A stretch of DNA of 48,740 nt from an uncultured Alteromonadaceae bacterium (lineage in GTDB: Bacteria; Pseudomonadota; Gammaproteobacteria; Enterobacterales; Alteromonadaceae), in contig CALKGI010000144.1 of assembly GCA_938085045.1 (NCBI GenBank), forward strand, positions 1-48,740, read 5' to 3'. The position numbers were made by a program, and so were the translations under genes. Below the pieces are notes generated by a model. It searched no databases, was not told the DNA's origin, and was given only the letters and a program-made list of their open reading frames with translations. The stretch's first letter is position 1. Each line of letters begins with the position of its first letter. Below, piece after piece: positions 17,632 to 28,400 of this stretch.

Positions 17632-18312
17632 ATGACACAGCACAAATTATTAATCGTCGAAGATGATCAGCGCATCGCCAAGCTGCTGGTGCAGTTTCTG
17701 CGTATGGAGCAATTCGAAGTCGATTGGGTCGAAACTGGCGAGGCAGCAGTAGCATTCATCAAACAAACCCCGCCCGACTTGGTGGTGTTAGATTTAATGC
17801 TGCCAAAAATGGACGGCATAGAAGTATGTGAGCAAATTCGCCCAGAATTTACCAATGGCATTTTGATGCTCACCGCCCACGAGGGCGATTTGCAAGAAGT
17901 TACCGCACTCAACGCAGGCATCGACGACTTTTTAAGTAAACCCATTCGCACTCACGTTTTGCTGGCCCGCATTAACGCCTTATTAAGACGCCAAACACCA
18001 CCACAACAAACCCAGTTAACCGTTAACGACTTGTCTATCGACCACGACAAAAGAAAGGTCACCCGCAATGGCCAAACCATTGATTTAGCCGATTCAGACT
18101 TCGAACTATTATGGATACTCGCCAGCCACGCAGGCACAATCATCAAACGAGAGGAGTTATTTCATATGCTTAGGGGAAAAGAATACGACGGCCTCGACCG
18201 CTCTATCGACATGAGAATATCCAAATTAAGAAAGAAACTCGACAACCCAGATACCAACATTGAGTACGTAAAAACCCTCCGCCAGCTTGGCTATCTGTTT
18301 ATGAAGGACTAA
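17632..18312 (+). CDS. OmpR/PhoB-family response regulator
   Basis: The frame is open from 17518, but the receiver begins MTQHKLLIVEDDQ at the ATG 17632, preceded by GGGAG, so I take that start (226 residues). The receiver (1-115) has the acidic pair D11/D12, phospho-acceptor Asp54 in VVLDLMLPKMDG, and the conserved Lys in FLSKPI. The C-terminal winged helix (about 130-225) has DSDFELLWILASHAGTIIKREELFHMLRG and RSIDMRISKLRKKLDNP. It lies three bases before the kinase gene, with which it forms a two-component system resembling RstA/RstB. The divergent amine-oxidase lipoprotein is a plausible target. Confidence 0.92.
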   Translation: MTQHKLLIVEDDQRIAKLLVQFLRMEQFEVDWVETGEAAVAFIKQTPPDLVVLDLMLPKMDGIEVCEQIRPEFTNGILMLTAHEGDLQEVTALNAGIDDFLSKPIRTHVLLARINALLRRQTPPQQTQLTVNDLSIDHDKRKVTRNGQTIDLADSDFELLWILASHAGTIIKREELFHMLRGKEYDGLDRSIDMRISKLRKKLDNPDTNIEYVKTLRQLGYLFMKD

Positions 18313-18315
18313 CCT

Positions 18316-19608
18316 TTGCGCTCACTTGCAGTTATCTTAACCTCTATCATTCTTGGGTTTTTAACACTGGCAACCTATGTTGTCGAGTACCTCGGCAACG
18401 ACGCCTATACCGAAGAGGTATCTAGCAGTTTTTTGCAATACGCCAGCATTCTCACCCCGCTGATTGAAAAAGACCTGCAAGATCAACCTGATGCAACCCA
18501 AGCAGTATTAAGTCGGTGGACCGCAATAATTGGCGAAGAAACCACAATTCAAATGATAGACAAGCCTCAAAACGCCAACAAAAACAGTTACGTCAACACA
18601 GTTGAGATCACCGAGTTAGCTGATGTTGTCAGCATCATATCGCCACTCACTCATCCCAAATGGCAAGACAAGGCACTGCAATACGAATTTGACGACAGTT
18701 ATTCAGACCAATATACCGAGTTCTATTACACCGCCACCTTTGCTATTTATCTATTTATGGCGATGGTGATCACCTTCGTTGCGTGGGTAATTTACCGTTA
18801 TATGAATAAAATCAGCCGGGTCACCGAGTCAGTCGCCAGCGGCAAGTTTGACTTGCAAATGCCAAGCAGTCGCTTACCCGCGTTAAATAAACTGGCTGAC
18901 GACATCAATACTATGGCCAGTACTATCGAAGAAAAAACCGCTGATAACCTCATTTTGACAGGCGCCATCCATCACGAATTAAGAATACCCATCACCCGCA
19001 TTCGCCTTGCGCTCGACATGGCAGTGCACGGTAATACTGATGAAATGACGGCTGAATTGCTAACCGGCATGGATGACGATTTAGAAGAGTTATCAAGCCT
19101 AATGGAAGAACTCCTGACCATATCCCGCCTACGCCTTAAAGGCGTTGAACTGGCAAAAGAGCCATTAGTCATTCAAGACTTAATAGAAAAAGTGACCAAA
19201 GACATCAACAGCCCACTTGTGACGATTAGTAACTCATCCGATTTTACCTTACAAGCCAATCACACCCTGATGGAACGCGCGCTGTATAACATCATCAGCA
19301 ACGCCGTCAAATATGCCGACAATGCAGTGGTTATTTCATCTTGTATTGAGGCGAACCAGTATGTTTTAACTGTTGGTGATGATGGTATGGGCATACCTGA
19401 AGATGAACGAGATTTGATTTTAAAACCGTTTTACCGCACCGATAAAAGCCGCAACCGCAACACAGGTGGCTTTGGTCTTGGGCTAGCGATTGCCGATATG
19501 GTGATTAAAGATACCCATGGAGTAATTGAGATTGGTGATAGTGAATTGGGTGGCGCACAGGTTTCGCTGCGGTGGCCACCCAAGAAATTGTCGATTATAA
19601 AGCCTTAA
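18316..19608 (+). CDS. Sensor histidine kinase (RstB-like)
   Basis: A 430-residue kinase starting at TTG, with AAGGA seven bases upstream, so the rare start is well supported. It has a first membrane helix (about 3-25), a periplasmic segment of about 110 residues, a second helix (about 137-160), and a HAMP linker ([18 protein letters not shown]). The dimerisation motif is [19 protein letters not shown] with His220. The N box ([12 protein letters not shown]), G1 ([11 protein letters not shown]), F box ([10 protein letters not shown]) and G2 ([14 protein letters not shown]) are complete. [10 protein letters not shown] is close to the RstB pattern rather than the EnvZ one. The stop overlaps the end of the convergent pntB gene by 14 bp, so no terminator lies between them. 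Confidence 0.92.
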   Translation: MRSLAVILTSIILGFLTLATYVVEYLGNDAYTEEVSSSFLQYASILTPLIEKDLQDQPDATQAVLSRWTAIIGEETTIQMIDKPQNANKNSYVNTVEITELADVVSIISPLTHPKWQDKALQYEFDDSYSDQYTEFYYTATFAIYLFMAMVITFVAWVIYRYMNKISRVTESVASGKFDLQMPSSRLPALNKLADDINTMASTIEEKTADNLILTGAIHHELRIPITRIRLALDMAVHGNTDEMTAELLTGMDDDLEELSSLMEELLTISRLRLKGVELAKEPLVIQDLIEKVTKDINSPLVTISNSSDFTLQANHTLMERALYNIISNAVKYADNAVVISSCIEANQYVLTVGDDGMGIPEDERDLILKPFYRTDKSRNRNTGGFGLGLAIADMVIKDTHGVIEIGDSELGGAQVSLRWPPKKLSIIKP

Positions 19609-21019
19609 AAATATTCTCAACGCTTTCTTTGGCATCACCAAACAACAGCTGAGTATTTTCTTTAAAGAACAACGGGTTTTGCACGCCAGCATAACCCGGT
19701 CGCATCGAACGCTTAAACACTATCACTTGCTTAGCATTCCATACCTCAATTACTGGCATTCCGGCGATGGGGCTGTTTGGGTCGTCAAGCGCGCCCGGGT
19801 TAACCGTGTCGTTTGCGCCTATTACCAGCACCACGTCAGCCTCAGCCATTCGTTCATTGACTTCTTCCATTTCAAATACAATGTCATATGGCACTTTCGC
19901 CTCGGCCAGCAGTACATTCATGTGACCCGGCAATCGCCCTGCCACTGGGTGAATACCAAAACTCACGTCTATGCCTTTGGCCTGCAAAGCCTGACAAACC
20001 TCGTTGACCGGGTATTGTGCCTGCGCCACCGCCATACCGTAACCCGGAGTAATAAGCACTGTCTTAGCTTCATTCAATAATTCCGCCACCGATTCGGCAG
20101 TGATCTCCCGGTGCTCACCATAATCTTTATCTACTGCCGCCGCAGACACATCAGAACCAAAGCCACCAGCAATAACGCTGATAAACGAACGGTTCATCGC
20201 TTTACACATAATGTACGACAAAATCGCACCCGATGAACCAACCAAAGCACCGGTGACTATCAGCAAATCGTTATTCAGCATAAATCCGGCTGCCGCTGCC
20301 GCCCAGCCTGAATAAGAGTTGAGCATAGACACTACCACTGGCATGTCGGCACCACCAATAGACGATACTAAGTGCCAGCCAAATATCAGCGCTATGCCTG
20401 TCATCACATACAATGGCAGGGTATCTTTACCTGCATCCATGACAAATACCACCATTAAAGCAAAGGCGGCAATACCGGCAATCAGGTTCATTTTGTGACG
20501 ATGTGGCAACATCAAAGCAGCTGAATTAAATATGCCACGCAACTTACCAAAAGCAACGATAGAGCCTGTAAAAGTCACCGCACCTATGAATATGCCTAAA
20601 AACACTTCTACCAAGTGAATGTTAAGCATTACGCCGGTCATCACTGCATGTTCAAAATAGCTATTAAACCCCACCAGCACTGCCGCAAGGCCAACAAAGC
20701 TATGCAAAATCGCCACTAACTCGGGCATTTGGGTCATTTCAACCTTCAAAGCCAAGCGGGTGCCAATCAAAGCACCGACAGCCATCGCACCAATGATTAC
20801 TGTAAAGTGCTCTATTCGGGGGTCGTAGATGGTTGCACCTATGGCCAAAATCATGCCGATAATGCCATATAAATTGCCATTTTCGGCAGTCTCTTGCTTA
20901 CTTAAGCTCGAAAGGCTCAAAATAAACAATAAAGCGGCAACAACGTAAATACCGACAATCAAGTTGGGGGTTTGATGGGCTGTTTGGTTCAGTGCTTGGT
21001 TTAATAAATCACTACTCAT
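19595..21019 (-). CDS. pntB: NAD(P) transhydrogenase subunit beta
   Basis: PntB contributes most of the proton channel (domain II) and the NADP(H)-binding domain III of the membrane transhydrogenase, which uses the proton gradient to reduce NADP+ with NADH. At 474 residues it is near full family length. About eight or nine membrane helices occupy residues 20-265. Domain III has [17 protein letters not shown] (NADP fingerprint), [35 protein letters not shown] and [14 protein letters not shown]. The ribosome site AAGGAG lies inside the end of pntA, and the genes are one base apart, so they are co-translated. It meets the RstB-like gene tail to tail. Confidence 0.97.
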   Translation of the reverse strand: MSSDLLNQALNQTAHQTPNLIVGIYVVAALLFILSLSSLSKQETAENGNLYGIIGMILAIGATIYDPRIEHFTVIIGAMAVGALIGTRLALKVEMTQMPELVAILHSFVGLAAVLVGFNSYFEHAVMTGVMLNIHLVEVFLGIFIGAVTFTGSIVAFGKLRGIFNSAALMLPHRHKMNLIAGIAAFALMVVFVMDAGKDTLPLYVMTGIALIFGWHLVSSIGGADMPVVVSMLNSYSGWAAAAAGFMLNNDLLIVTGALVGSSGAILSYIMCKAMNRSFISVIAGGFGSDVSAAAVDKDYGEHREITAESVAELLNEAKTVLITPGYGMAVAQAQYPVNEVCQALQAKGIDVSFGIHPVAGRLPGHMNVLLAEAKVPYDIVFEMEEVNERMAEADVVLVIGANDTVNPGALDDPNSPIAGMPVIEVWNAKQVIVFKRSMRPGYAGVQNPLFFKENTQLLFGDAKESVENIFKAL

Positions 21020-21020
21020 A

Positions 21021-22553
21021 TTATTTCTCCTTCCTAAACATCTTCAACATCCTTTGAGTCACTACAAACCCGCCTACCACGTTAATTGTTGCCACCAATG
21101 TGGCAATGCCCGCCAGTACCAACACCAGTTTGTTGTCGCTGCCTAACTGCAACAGCGCCCCCACCACGATAATCCCGCTGATGGCGTTGGTTACGCTCAT
21201 CAATGGGGTGTGCAATGCATGAGTAACCCGCCACACGGTGTGATAACCGACGATGCAGGCCAATAAAAATACAGTGAAATGAGATAAGAACTCGGCTGGG
21301 GCAACACTGGCAATCCATGCAAACAAACCCGCACCAACAGCCATAGCAATGTGTTTTTTGTTGTTCGATTTAACTGGCTCTTCAACCTTTTCGGCTACAA
21401 CTTCTACTTTAGGTGCAGCAGGCGCGGCACTCACTTTTATTGGCGGTGGTGGCCATGTAATTTTTCCTTCTTTTACTACGGTAGATTGACGAACTATGTC
21501 ATCTTCAAAATCGAGTTCAATCTCGCCGTCTTTGTTTTTGCACAGCAATTTAAGCAGGTTCACCAAGTTGTTGGCATACAGCTGGCTCGATTGCGATGGC
21601 AAACGTGAGGGCAAGTCGGTATAACCGACAATCTTCACCCCGCTTTGTGTGACCAATTCGCCCGGTTGGGTGTATTCGCAATTACCGCCACCACCTGCGG
21701 CCAAATCGACCACAACACTGCCCGCTTTCATCGAATCGACCATCGCTTTGGTGATGAGTTTTGGTGCAGGTTTTCCGGGGATCATCGCGGTGGTAATAAT
21801 AATGTCGACTTCTTCGGCCTGCTCGGCAAACAATGCCATTTCAGCTTCGATGTAGGCTTTGCTCATCACTTTGGCATAACCATCGCCAGAGCCTGCCTCT
21901 TCTTCAAATTCAAATTCTAAAAACTCAGCCCCCATACTTTCAATTTGCTCTTTAACCTCGGGGCGTGTATCGAAGGCCCGAACGATTGCCCCCAAACTGC
22001 CAGCCGTGCCAATGGCAGCCAATCCGGCAACACCAGCGCCGATGATCATCACCTTAGCTGGCGGAATTTTACCTGCGGCGGTGATTTGCCCGGTAAAGAA
22101 ACGACCAAACAAATGCGAAGCTTCAACCACCGCCCGGTAGCCCGCGATATTGGCCATCGAACTCAACGCATCCATCGATTGTGCTCTAGATATTCTAGGT
22201 ATCGACTCCATCGCAATTGCGGTGCATTTTTTCGCGGCTAAAGCCGACAGCAACTGCTCGTTTTGAGCTGGCGCTAAAAAGCTAATGAGGGTAGCACCGG
22301 GTTTTAACGAATCGATTTCAGCGATTGTCGGCGGATTGACCTTAAGCATTAAGTCAGCCTGCCATGTGGTGTCTTGTGAGCCAATCACCGCACCGGATTT
22401 TAAATAATCCGCATCGCTGAAACTGGCTTTATCGCCGGCATTAGATTGAACAATCACACTGAACCCTAGTTTGACTAGGGCAGCAATAGAAGTGGGAGAA
22501 GCGGCGACCCGACATTCATTGTCGAGACTTTCTTGAGGGATACCAATCTGCAT
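21021..22553 (-). CDS. pntA: NAD(P) transhydrogenase subunit alpha
   Basis: PntA carries the NAD(H)-binding domain I and the first helices of domain II. The 510-residue length matches the proteobacterial single-chain alpha subunit. It begins [20 protein letters not shown], has the Rossmann motif [22 protein letters not shown], the substrate loop region [15 protein letters not shown] and [13 protein letters not shown], then a proline/valine-rich linker (about 365-395) and four hydrophobic helices (about 400-505). It is the first gene of the pntAB operon. The upstream 91 bp carry no clear consensus promoter to my eye. Confidence 0.97.
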   Translation of the reverse strand: MQIGIPQESLDNECRVAASPTSIAALVKLGFSVIVQSNAGDKASFSDADYLKSGAVIGSQDTTWQADLMLKVNPPTIAEIDSLKPGATLISFLAPAQNEQLLSALAAKKCTAIAMESIPRISRAQSMDALSSMANIAGYRAVVEASHLFGRFFTGQITAAGKIPPAKVMIIGAGVAGLAAIGTAGSLGAIVRAFDTRPEVKEQIESMGAEFLEFEFEEEAGSGDGYAKVMSKAYIEAEMALFAEQAEEVDIIITTAMIPGKPAPKLITKAMVDSMKAGSVVVDLAAGGGGNCEYTQPGELVTQSGVKIVGYTDLPSRLPSQSSQLYANNLVNLLKLLCKNKDGEIELDFEDDIVRQSTVVKEGKITWPPPPIKVSAAPAAPKVEVVAEKVEEPVKSNNKKHIAMAVGAGLFAWIASVAPAEFLSHFTVFLLACIVGYHTVWRVTHALHTPLMSVTNAISGIIVVGALLQLGSDNKLVLVLAGIATLVATINVVGGFVVTQRMLKMFRKEK

Positions 22554-22644
22554 TGTATATTCTTTTTTTATCTACATTACATTGATTAATAGCACTTTTT
22601 CGTCATTTTGGTAGTTTTTCAAGGTAAAAGGCTAGTCGCCTGTG

Positions 22645-23283
22645 CTAAACATCCTTAAGCAACAACTTACACGTTTGAACCTCATCAATATCACTGAATA
22701 CCTTTTCTTCTTCATACACAAAGCTGCGGTAGTCGATGCTGCCAATCTCATAAAAACCAAATTTAGTTTCAGCCAAATACTGAGTAATGCCACCGGTCGC
22801 TTCCATAATAACCTGTTTAAAGCCTTGTTCTGCGCTCAGCTCACAACTCCTTTGGGTCATTCGATAACCCAGTTTGTTTGATTTGTAAATTTCACTAACA
22901 GCCAACATAAAGCAATGCAGCACTTCACCAACCTGGGCACCTTCCAATTGACTGGCCGATTCATTCAACTCGTCTAACAAAGCAAAAATGGGAAAAAACG
23001 CCTCTGAAAAATCTTCATCATCTTCAACCGGATTAAACGTAAAATCCTTATTAATGCACACTCCGGCAATGGCTCCGGTGGATTCTTCTATGGCAACCAG
23101 CGATGCCCCTTCTTTGGCCGATTTTTTAACCACGTTAGTGAAACTACCTAACACTTCTTCAAATGACGCGCCTAACGCCTTGACCATGGGTTCTTTGGTA
23201 AAGCACTGACAAAGGCAAACAGATGCCGCCTCGACATGTTTCTCGTTAAGAATTTCGATGCTAAATGACTGTTTTTCGCTCAA
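22645..23283 (-). CDS. GNAT-like N-acetyltransferase
   Basis: A 212-residue protein with the beta-alpha plan of GNAT enzymes, which transfer acyl groups from acyl-CoA to amines. ASLVAIEESTGAIAGVCINKDF looks like strands 2-3, GEVLHCFMLAVSEIYKSNKLGYRMTQRSCELSAEQGFKQVIMEATGG covers the acetyl-CoA region, and a final strand follows. The usual Q/RxxGxG/A loop is weakened to YKSNKLGYR, so activity is uncertain; arylalkylamine-type acetyltransferases have comparable degeneracy. The frame extends to a GTG at 23292, but AAAAGG abuts that GTG and sits eight bases before TTG 23283, so TTG is the better start. It is divergent from the decarboxylase, which could supply an amine substrate. Confidence 0.65.
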   Translation of the reverse strand: MSEKQSFSIEILNEKHVEAASVCLCQCFTKEPMVKALGASFEEVLGSFTNVVKKSAKEGASLVAIEESTGAIAGVCINKDFTFNPVEDDEDFSEAFFPIFALLDELNESASQLEGAQVGEVLHCFMLAVSEIYKSNKLGYRMTQRSCELSAEQGFKQVIMEATGGITQYLAETKFGFYEIGSIDYRSFVYEEEKVFSDIDEVQTCKLLLKDV

Positions 23284-23370
23284 TTGGTTCACCTTTTGCG
23301 TATTTCTATGGGATTAACCTGAAGAATAGCAATTCATTACAACCTTGCCAACTGGTACCAAGAGATTGTA

Positions 23371-23399
23371 TTGCACCTGTAAATATGGTCGAATACATT
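23371..23399 (+). promoter_or_regulatory. Weak candidate promoter for the decarboxylase-NRPS operon
   Basis: TTGCAC (23371-23376), 17-bp spacer, TACATT (23394-23399). Spacing is ideal but the hexamers match the consensus at only three and four positions. It lies about 80 bp before the decarboxylase ATG. Confidence 0.3.
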
Positions 23400-23476
23400 G
23401 ATTAAAACGCTGCATTTAATGGATTAAGCACATTTCTTAGTAAAAGACTTTTCATGGTTCTCAGGGGATAAATACG

Positions 23477-25453
23477 ATGATCAACAACGAATTTCTCAAT
23501 GCCAGCTTTCTTGGCGCTTATGGCGAAAACAACGAACTGTTTGAACGCTTACTCAACGAATTTGTCAGGGATCATGTTTACTGGCGACGTAATTTCCACC
23601 CGCTCGACCGCCCCCCCATTTCGAGCTCCGCCGCCCATGAGCCGGGTTACCTAGAATCTGTCGCCAAAATGAAAGACGAACTACATCGACTCACTGCCCG
23701 TTTGAAAAGCTCAGTACCAACCTATAACCCAAGATACATAGGTCACATGTTCTCAGACCTATTGTTACCCGGTCTATTGGCTCAGCTTATTACCACCTTA
23801 TACAACCCCAACAACATCAGTGAAGATACCGCCCCAGCAACTGTTGATATGGAACTTGCTGCGGGCGACCAACTGGCCACCATGTTTGGTTTTGCCACTC
23901 AAAAAGGCCAAACGCCCTGTGCCTTTGGCCATATTACCTCTGGCGGCACGGTCGCCAACTATGAAGGGGTGTGGTTAATGCAGGCCGTGAGATATTTGCC
24001 ACTGGCCATACAACAGGCCAGCATAGAAACAGGTATTGAGGTGCTCACCCCATGGGGCGAATCGCTGGCCAAAGCAGACTCTTTTAGGGTAGTAAACCTG
24101 CCTGCCGACGACATTTTAACGATGAACGATCAGGTATCACATTTGGCTGAACCAGACAAAAGTCGCCTTATTGAAGCCATTCAGCAAAACCGTTATGAAC
24201 ACCTTGGTGCACGCCAGTTTTTCGACAAACACACCGAAATCAACAATGGTGTACTCATAGTGCCCAAAAACGCCCACTATTCTTGGGCCAAAGCCATGCG
24301 CTTTATGGGACTGGGTGAAGACAACTTATGGCAGGTATCGTGCGACACCAACATGAAACTCGATATTGACGAGCTGGAATTGATGCTAAGAGCCGCACAA
24401 CACCAAAATCGTCCGGTTATTGGCGTGGTTGCCGTACTGGGCACCACCGAATTTGGTACTGTCGACCCGGTCGACGGTATTGTTGCTCTTAGAGAAAAAC
24501 GACGAAAAATAGGTCAAAGCTTTGCCATACATGTTGATGCAGCGTGGGGTGGTTACCTTACTAGCATGTTTAGGGGCGCAGATGGCAGTTTGCTCAGTCA
24601 TGAACAAGTCAAAGCAGAATGTGATCACTTTCCGTGCGATCAAATGTACGGCGCCTTTGCGGCATTATCTAAAGTTGATTCAATCACTGTCGACCCTCAC
24701 AAGCTGGGTTTTATTCCTTTTGGTACCGGCGCATTTGTGGTTCGAGACAACCGAGTTTCGCGCTTGGTAATGCAAAAGGCTGCGTATATCTTTGGTGGCG
24801 AACCCGATGCTGACGACTTCAGGCAGTTAGGCCAGTTTATTGTTGAAGGGTCAAAACCCGGTGCTGCTGCGGCTGCCGCTTTTGTCACTCACAATGTCTT
24901 ACCCTTAAATGCCGACCATTTTGGTCGCTTATGTAAACTGACCGTCAGAAACACTGAATTGTTTTATGACAAGTTAATGATATTAAAAAAGAAATTGTCT
25001 GGTAAAGTCGAATTACGAATTCCAATTCTGCCCGAATCTAATTTAATTTGTATCGCCTTTAACCCGGCAGACAATCATGATATCAAGATAATGAACCGCT
25101 TTAATCAAGCATTTTATGAACACATTCGCCCCGACCTTGATACCGCCATGCAAGCTAACGAGTTTTTTGGCAGCTCAACCATACTGCACACCAAAAAACT
25201 AACCAAATCGGCTTTTGAAACACTCTGTGGTGCCATTGGCGTCGAACCCAAACAATTGCAACATGACACAACAAAAGAATTTAAAGACCAAGCCGATGGC
25301 ATTTTTCTTATCCGTCATACCTTGATGAACCCTTGGTTGTCTGACGAGAAAAATGGCGATACCTATCTAGATATGTATTGTGCCTTTATCGAACGAACCA
25401 TTGCCAAAGTGCTTAAAAGCAGCGGTAGGCGTTCGACTGATAGTTGGCGATAG
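23477..25453 (+). CDS. PLP-dependent group II amino-acid decarboxylase (bacterial tyrosine-decarboxylase-like)
   Basis: A 658-residue fold-type-I PLP decarboxylase that would convert an L-amino acid to its amine and CO2. The opening (GENNELFERLLNEFVRDHVYWRRNF) and the long C-terminal region follow the roughly 620-residue enterococcal/lactobacillar tyrosine decarboxylases rather than the 500-residue animal AADC or PanP types. Catalytic features are intact: stacking His267 (AHYSW), Asp354 in HVDAAWGGY, and Schiff-base Lys409 in SITVDPHKLGFIPFG. The ribosome site GGGGA precedes ATG. The substrate cannot be fixed by eye; tyrosine, phenylalanine, aspartate or glutamate are possible. Its stop overlaps the start region of the NRPS gene, so the two are one operon. 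Confidence 0.88.
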   Translation: MINNEFLNASFLGAYGENNELFERLLNEFVRDHVYWRRNFHPLDRPPISSSAAHEPGYLESVAKMKDELHRLTARLKSSVPTYNPRYIGHMFSDLLLPGLLAQLITTLYNPNNISEDTAPATVDMELAAGDQLATMFGFATQKGQTPCAFGHITSGGTVANYEGVWLMQAVRYLPLAIQQASIETGIEVLTPWGESLAKADSFRVVNLPADDILTMNDQVSHLAEPDKSRLIEAIQQNRYEHLGARQFFDKHTEINNGVLIVPKNAHYSWAKAMRFMGLGEDNLWQVSCDTNMKLDIDELELMLRAAQHQNRPVIGVVAVLGTTEFGTVDPVDGIVALREKRRKIGQSFAIHVDAAWGGYLTSMFRGADGSLLSHEQVKAECDHFPCDQMYGAFAALSKVDSITVDPHKLGFIPFGTGAFVVRDNRVSRLVMQKAAYIFGGEPDADDFRQLGQFIVEGSKPGAAAAAAFVTHNVLPLNADHFGRLCKLTVRNTELFYDKLMILKKKLSGKVELRIPILPESNLICIAFNPADNHDIKIMNRFNQAFYEHIRPDLDTAMQANEFFGSSTILHTKKLTKSAFETLCGAIGVEPKQLQHDTTKEFKDQADGIFLIRHTLMNPWLSDEKNGDTYLDMYCAFIERTIAKVLKSSGRRSTDSWR

Positions 25454-28400
25454 GTATAAACCATTTGAAAGCTTCCTCTATTATTGTGCCCCTAGCCCCA
25501 AGCCAACAACAAGTTTGGCTTGACCAACAAGCCAACCCCGACAGCCCTCATCTAAATATAGGGGGTTTTAATATCATCAATGGCCCACTTGACTTGGATG
25601 TCTTCGACAAAGCGGTACGATTATTTGTTGATAATAGCGATGCCATGCGGTTACTGCCATTAAACGATGGCACCCAACAATTGGTTGATGACTGGCCCGG
25701 CCCTTTATGGACCCTGCATGACTTGAGCGACAGTCAAACCCCGGAATCAGACATGTCAAAGTGGTATGAACAAACCTTTGCCATACTCTATCCCTTTGAC
25801 GACCAACAATGCCCCTGGCAACTCGCGCTGCATAAAATCAACGACAATAAATACGCTATTTCACTCAAAGCACACCACCTAGTGATGGACGGATATTCTA
25901 CCGCCCTGTCATTGCAAAAAATGAGCGAGCAATACAATTTTTTAATCAATAAAACAGCCTCGCCTACCACCAACATACCGAGCTATAGCCAGTTTATTGA
26001 TGAGTGCAGTCGTTACCATCAAAGCAAAACCAAACAAAAAGATGCGCAATACTGGCATGACGTTTTACCAACATTACCGCCTACCCTGCTTGAAAAACGC
26101 AGTGCAAATCAACAAAGTGACGACTTAGCGTTAGCACAGCATTACAGCACTCATTTAACTGGCGAACAGCATCAAGCCATGTTGGATTTAACCAAATCTC
26201 ACAGCGCGACCCTCTATCATCTTTATATTGCAGCTTTGGCCATTTACTTTTGCCGCACTCACAATACCCGCGAGATGGTATTAGGGATCCCCGTGCTTAA
26301 CCGCACTGGCAAACGCTATAAATCCACCATGGGCATGTTTGCTGTGGTGATACCGCTGCGAATTGAACTTGAAAAAAACGACACCACCGCCAGCTTATTA
26401 TCGCGCGTGGTGCAATCGTTACGCAGTGCGTACCGCCATGCCCGCTACCCTTTGAGTTCATTAATGGCCGACCTCGAAATGGTGCACCATGGTCAAGACA
26501 GATTATTCGACATGATGCTGTCATACGAGGTGCAAAATTTCAGCACGCAATTTGGTAACACGCCTACGGCAGATACCCATCAACTGTTTTCAAACACTGC
26601 CCGTTATCCTTTGTCGGTGTGTGTTTGCCAGTTTAATAATGTCGACCCACCCATCGAAATTGTCTACGAATCGAGTGCCGACTATTTTACTGAGCAAGAA
26701 ACCCAATTACTGGGCAAACGAATGCACCAACTGACCTTGCAAATGGTCAGTAGCCCTGATGCAGCTATCAACACCTTGCCCCTACTGCTTAACGAAGAAC
26801 GGCACGATTTGATTGTAGCCAAACATGCCAATGTGCCCAGCCACCCTAATCCAACACCTTTTATCAGCGCATTCGAACAACAAGCTGCACTTAAGCCCAC
26901 CGCTACCGCACTTTGCTGGCAAAGTGGTAAAACAAACTATAAAACACTCAACGAACAAGCCAACAAATTGGCCCACCGATTAATTAAGCTAGGCGTTGGC
27001 AAAGACAGCATCGTTGCCGTAGTGATGCCCAGACAGCAAGAAACCCTAACCGCCTTTTTAGCCATTGCCAAAGCTGGTGGTGCATTTTTACCAATAGACC
27101 CAAGCGCCCCAGCGCTGCGATTACAACAACTCATAAAAAGCAGTGGCGCAGTCGTGGTATTAGTCGGCAAATCATCGGTCAATGTACATCATTCACAATT
27201 GGTTATCGAAGGCGACAATGCGCCGCAATATGACCCAGCACTATCAACACACAATCCCGATGTGGTTATCGACCCAAACGACTTAGCTTATATGTTGTTT
27301 ACCTCAGGTTCGACAGGAGCGCCCAAAGGCGTATTGATGGAACACGCACCACTGGCAAGGCGATTAGCATGGCTAGCCCGCACTTTTAACTACGGCCCCA
27401 AAGACGTTTGGTTGCAATCAATTCAGCTGACTTTTGACCCGTCAATAATAGAAATATGCCTGCCACTAACCCAAGGTGCCAGCATTGCACTACCGCCACC
27501 CGGTCAGCTCGCGCCAACCGACATAGCCCACCACGCTCAAGCGTTTGGCGCCACTAGCATCATTTTTGTGCCCACCACATTGCGTTATTTCAACCAAAAT
27601 GCGAACCAATACCCCAACCTAAAACTGCGCGTGGCCATCAGTGGTGGCGAAGTTTTACATCGCGACATGGCTATGGAATTTGTCAATCAAACTGGTGCTC
27701 AGTTATATAACCTGTACGGCCCAACAGAGGCCTGCATATTTGCCACTGCTTATCATTTTGACGACAAAAAAACGGTCGACCCGCTGCCCATAGGAGAACC
27801 TGTCGACGACACCCGAATTTACATACTCGATGCCAATCAACAGCCCCTACCCATTGGCACCGTAGGAGAGATTTTCATTGGCGGCAGAGGTTTAGCCAGA
27901 GGATATTTAAACAATCAAGAAATAACCGCCGAGCGTTTTATCGATGATCCCTTTGTTGCAGGCGAGCGTTTATATTACAGCGGAGACAACGGCTACTGGG
28001 ACCACAAAGGACAGGTCCATTTTGTCGGTCGCATCGACAATCAAATCAAATTACGCGGACAACGCATAGAACCGGGCGAGATTGAAAACGCCCTGTGTGA
28101 GCTGCCTCAGATTGAAGCGGCTGCGGTTAAAAAAGTCGACAACGAACTGCATGGTTGGCTGGTGTTAACAAGCGAATTAGATGACACATTTTGCTGGACG
28201 CTTTGCCAAGAGATAGCCGCAGAGTTGGCGCATAAGCTCCCTGAATACATGGTGCCAAGCAGCTTCACCCAAATAACCGCTATGCCACGTCAAACCAGTG
28301 GCAAGCTTGATTACAGTTCACTTGAACCCAATCCACCAGCGGCAAATCATCAGGCAGATAATAGTGACTTTGCCAGCACCGATTTACAAAAATTACTGTT

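Noticed and set aside
19679-20080. Plus-strand frame of 133 codons inside pntB
   Set aside because: It is antisense to a well-conserved transhydrogenase gene, has no ribosome site and its translation is low-quality (His- and aromatic-rich), as expected from antisense frames.
23477-25453. Aspartate decarboxylase PanP for beta-alanine supply
   Set aside because: PanP is shorter, about 550 residues, and the N-terminal and C-terminal segments here follow the longer bacterial tyrosine-decarboxylase type. The substrate is left open.
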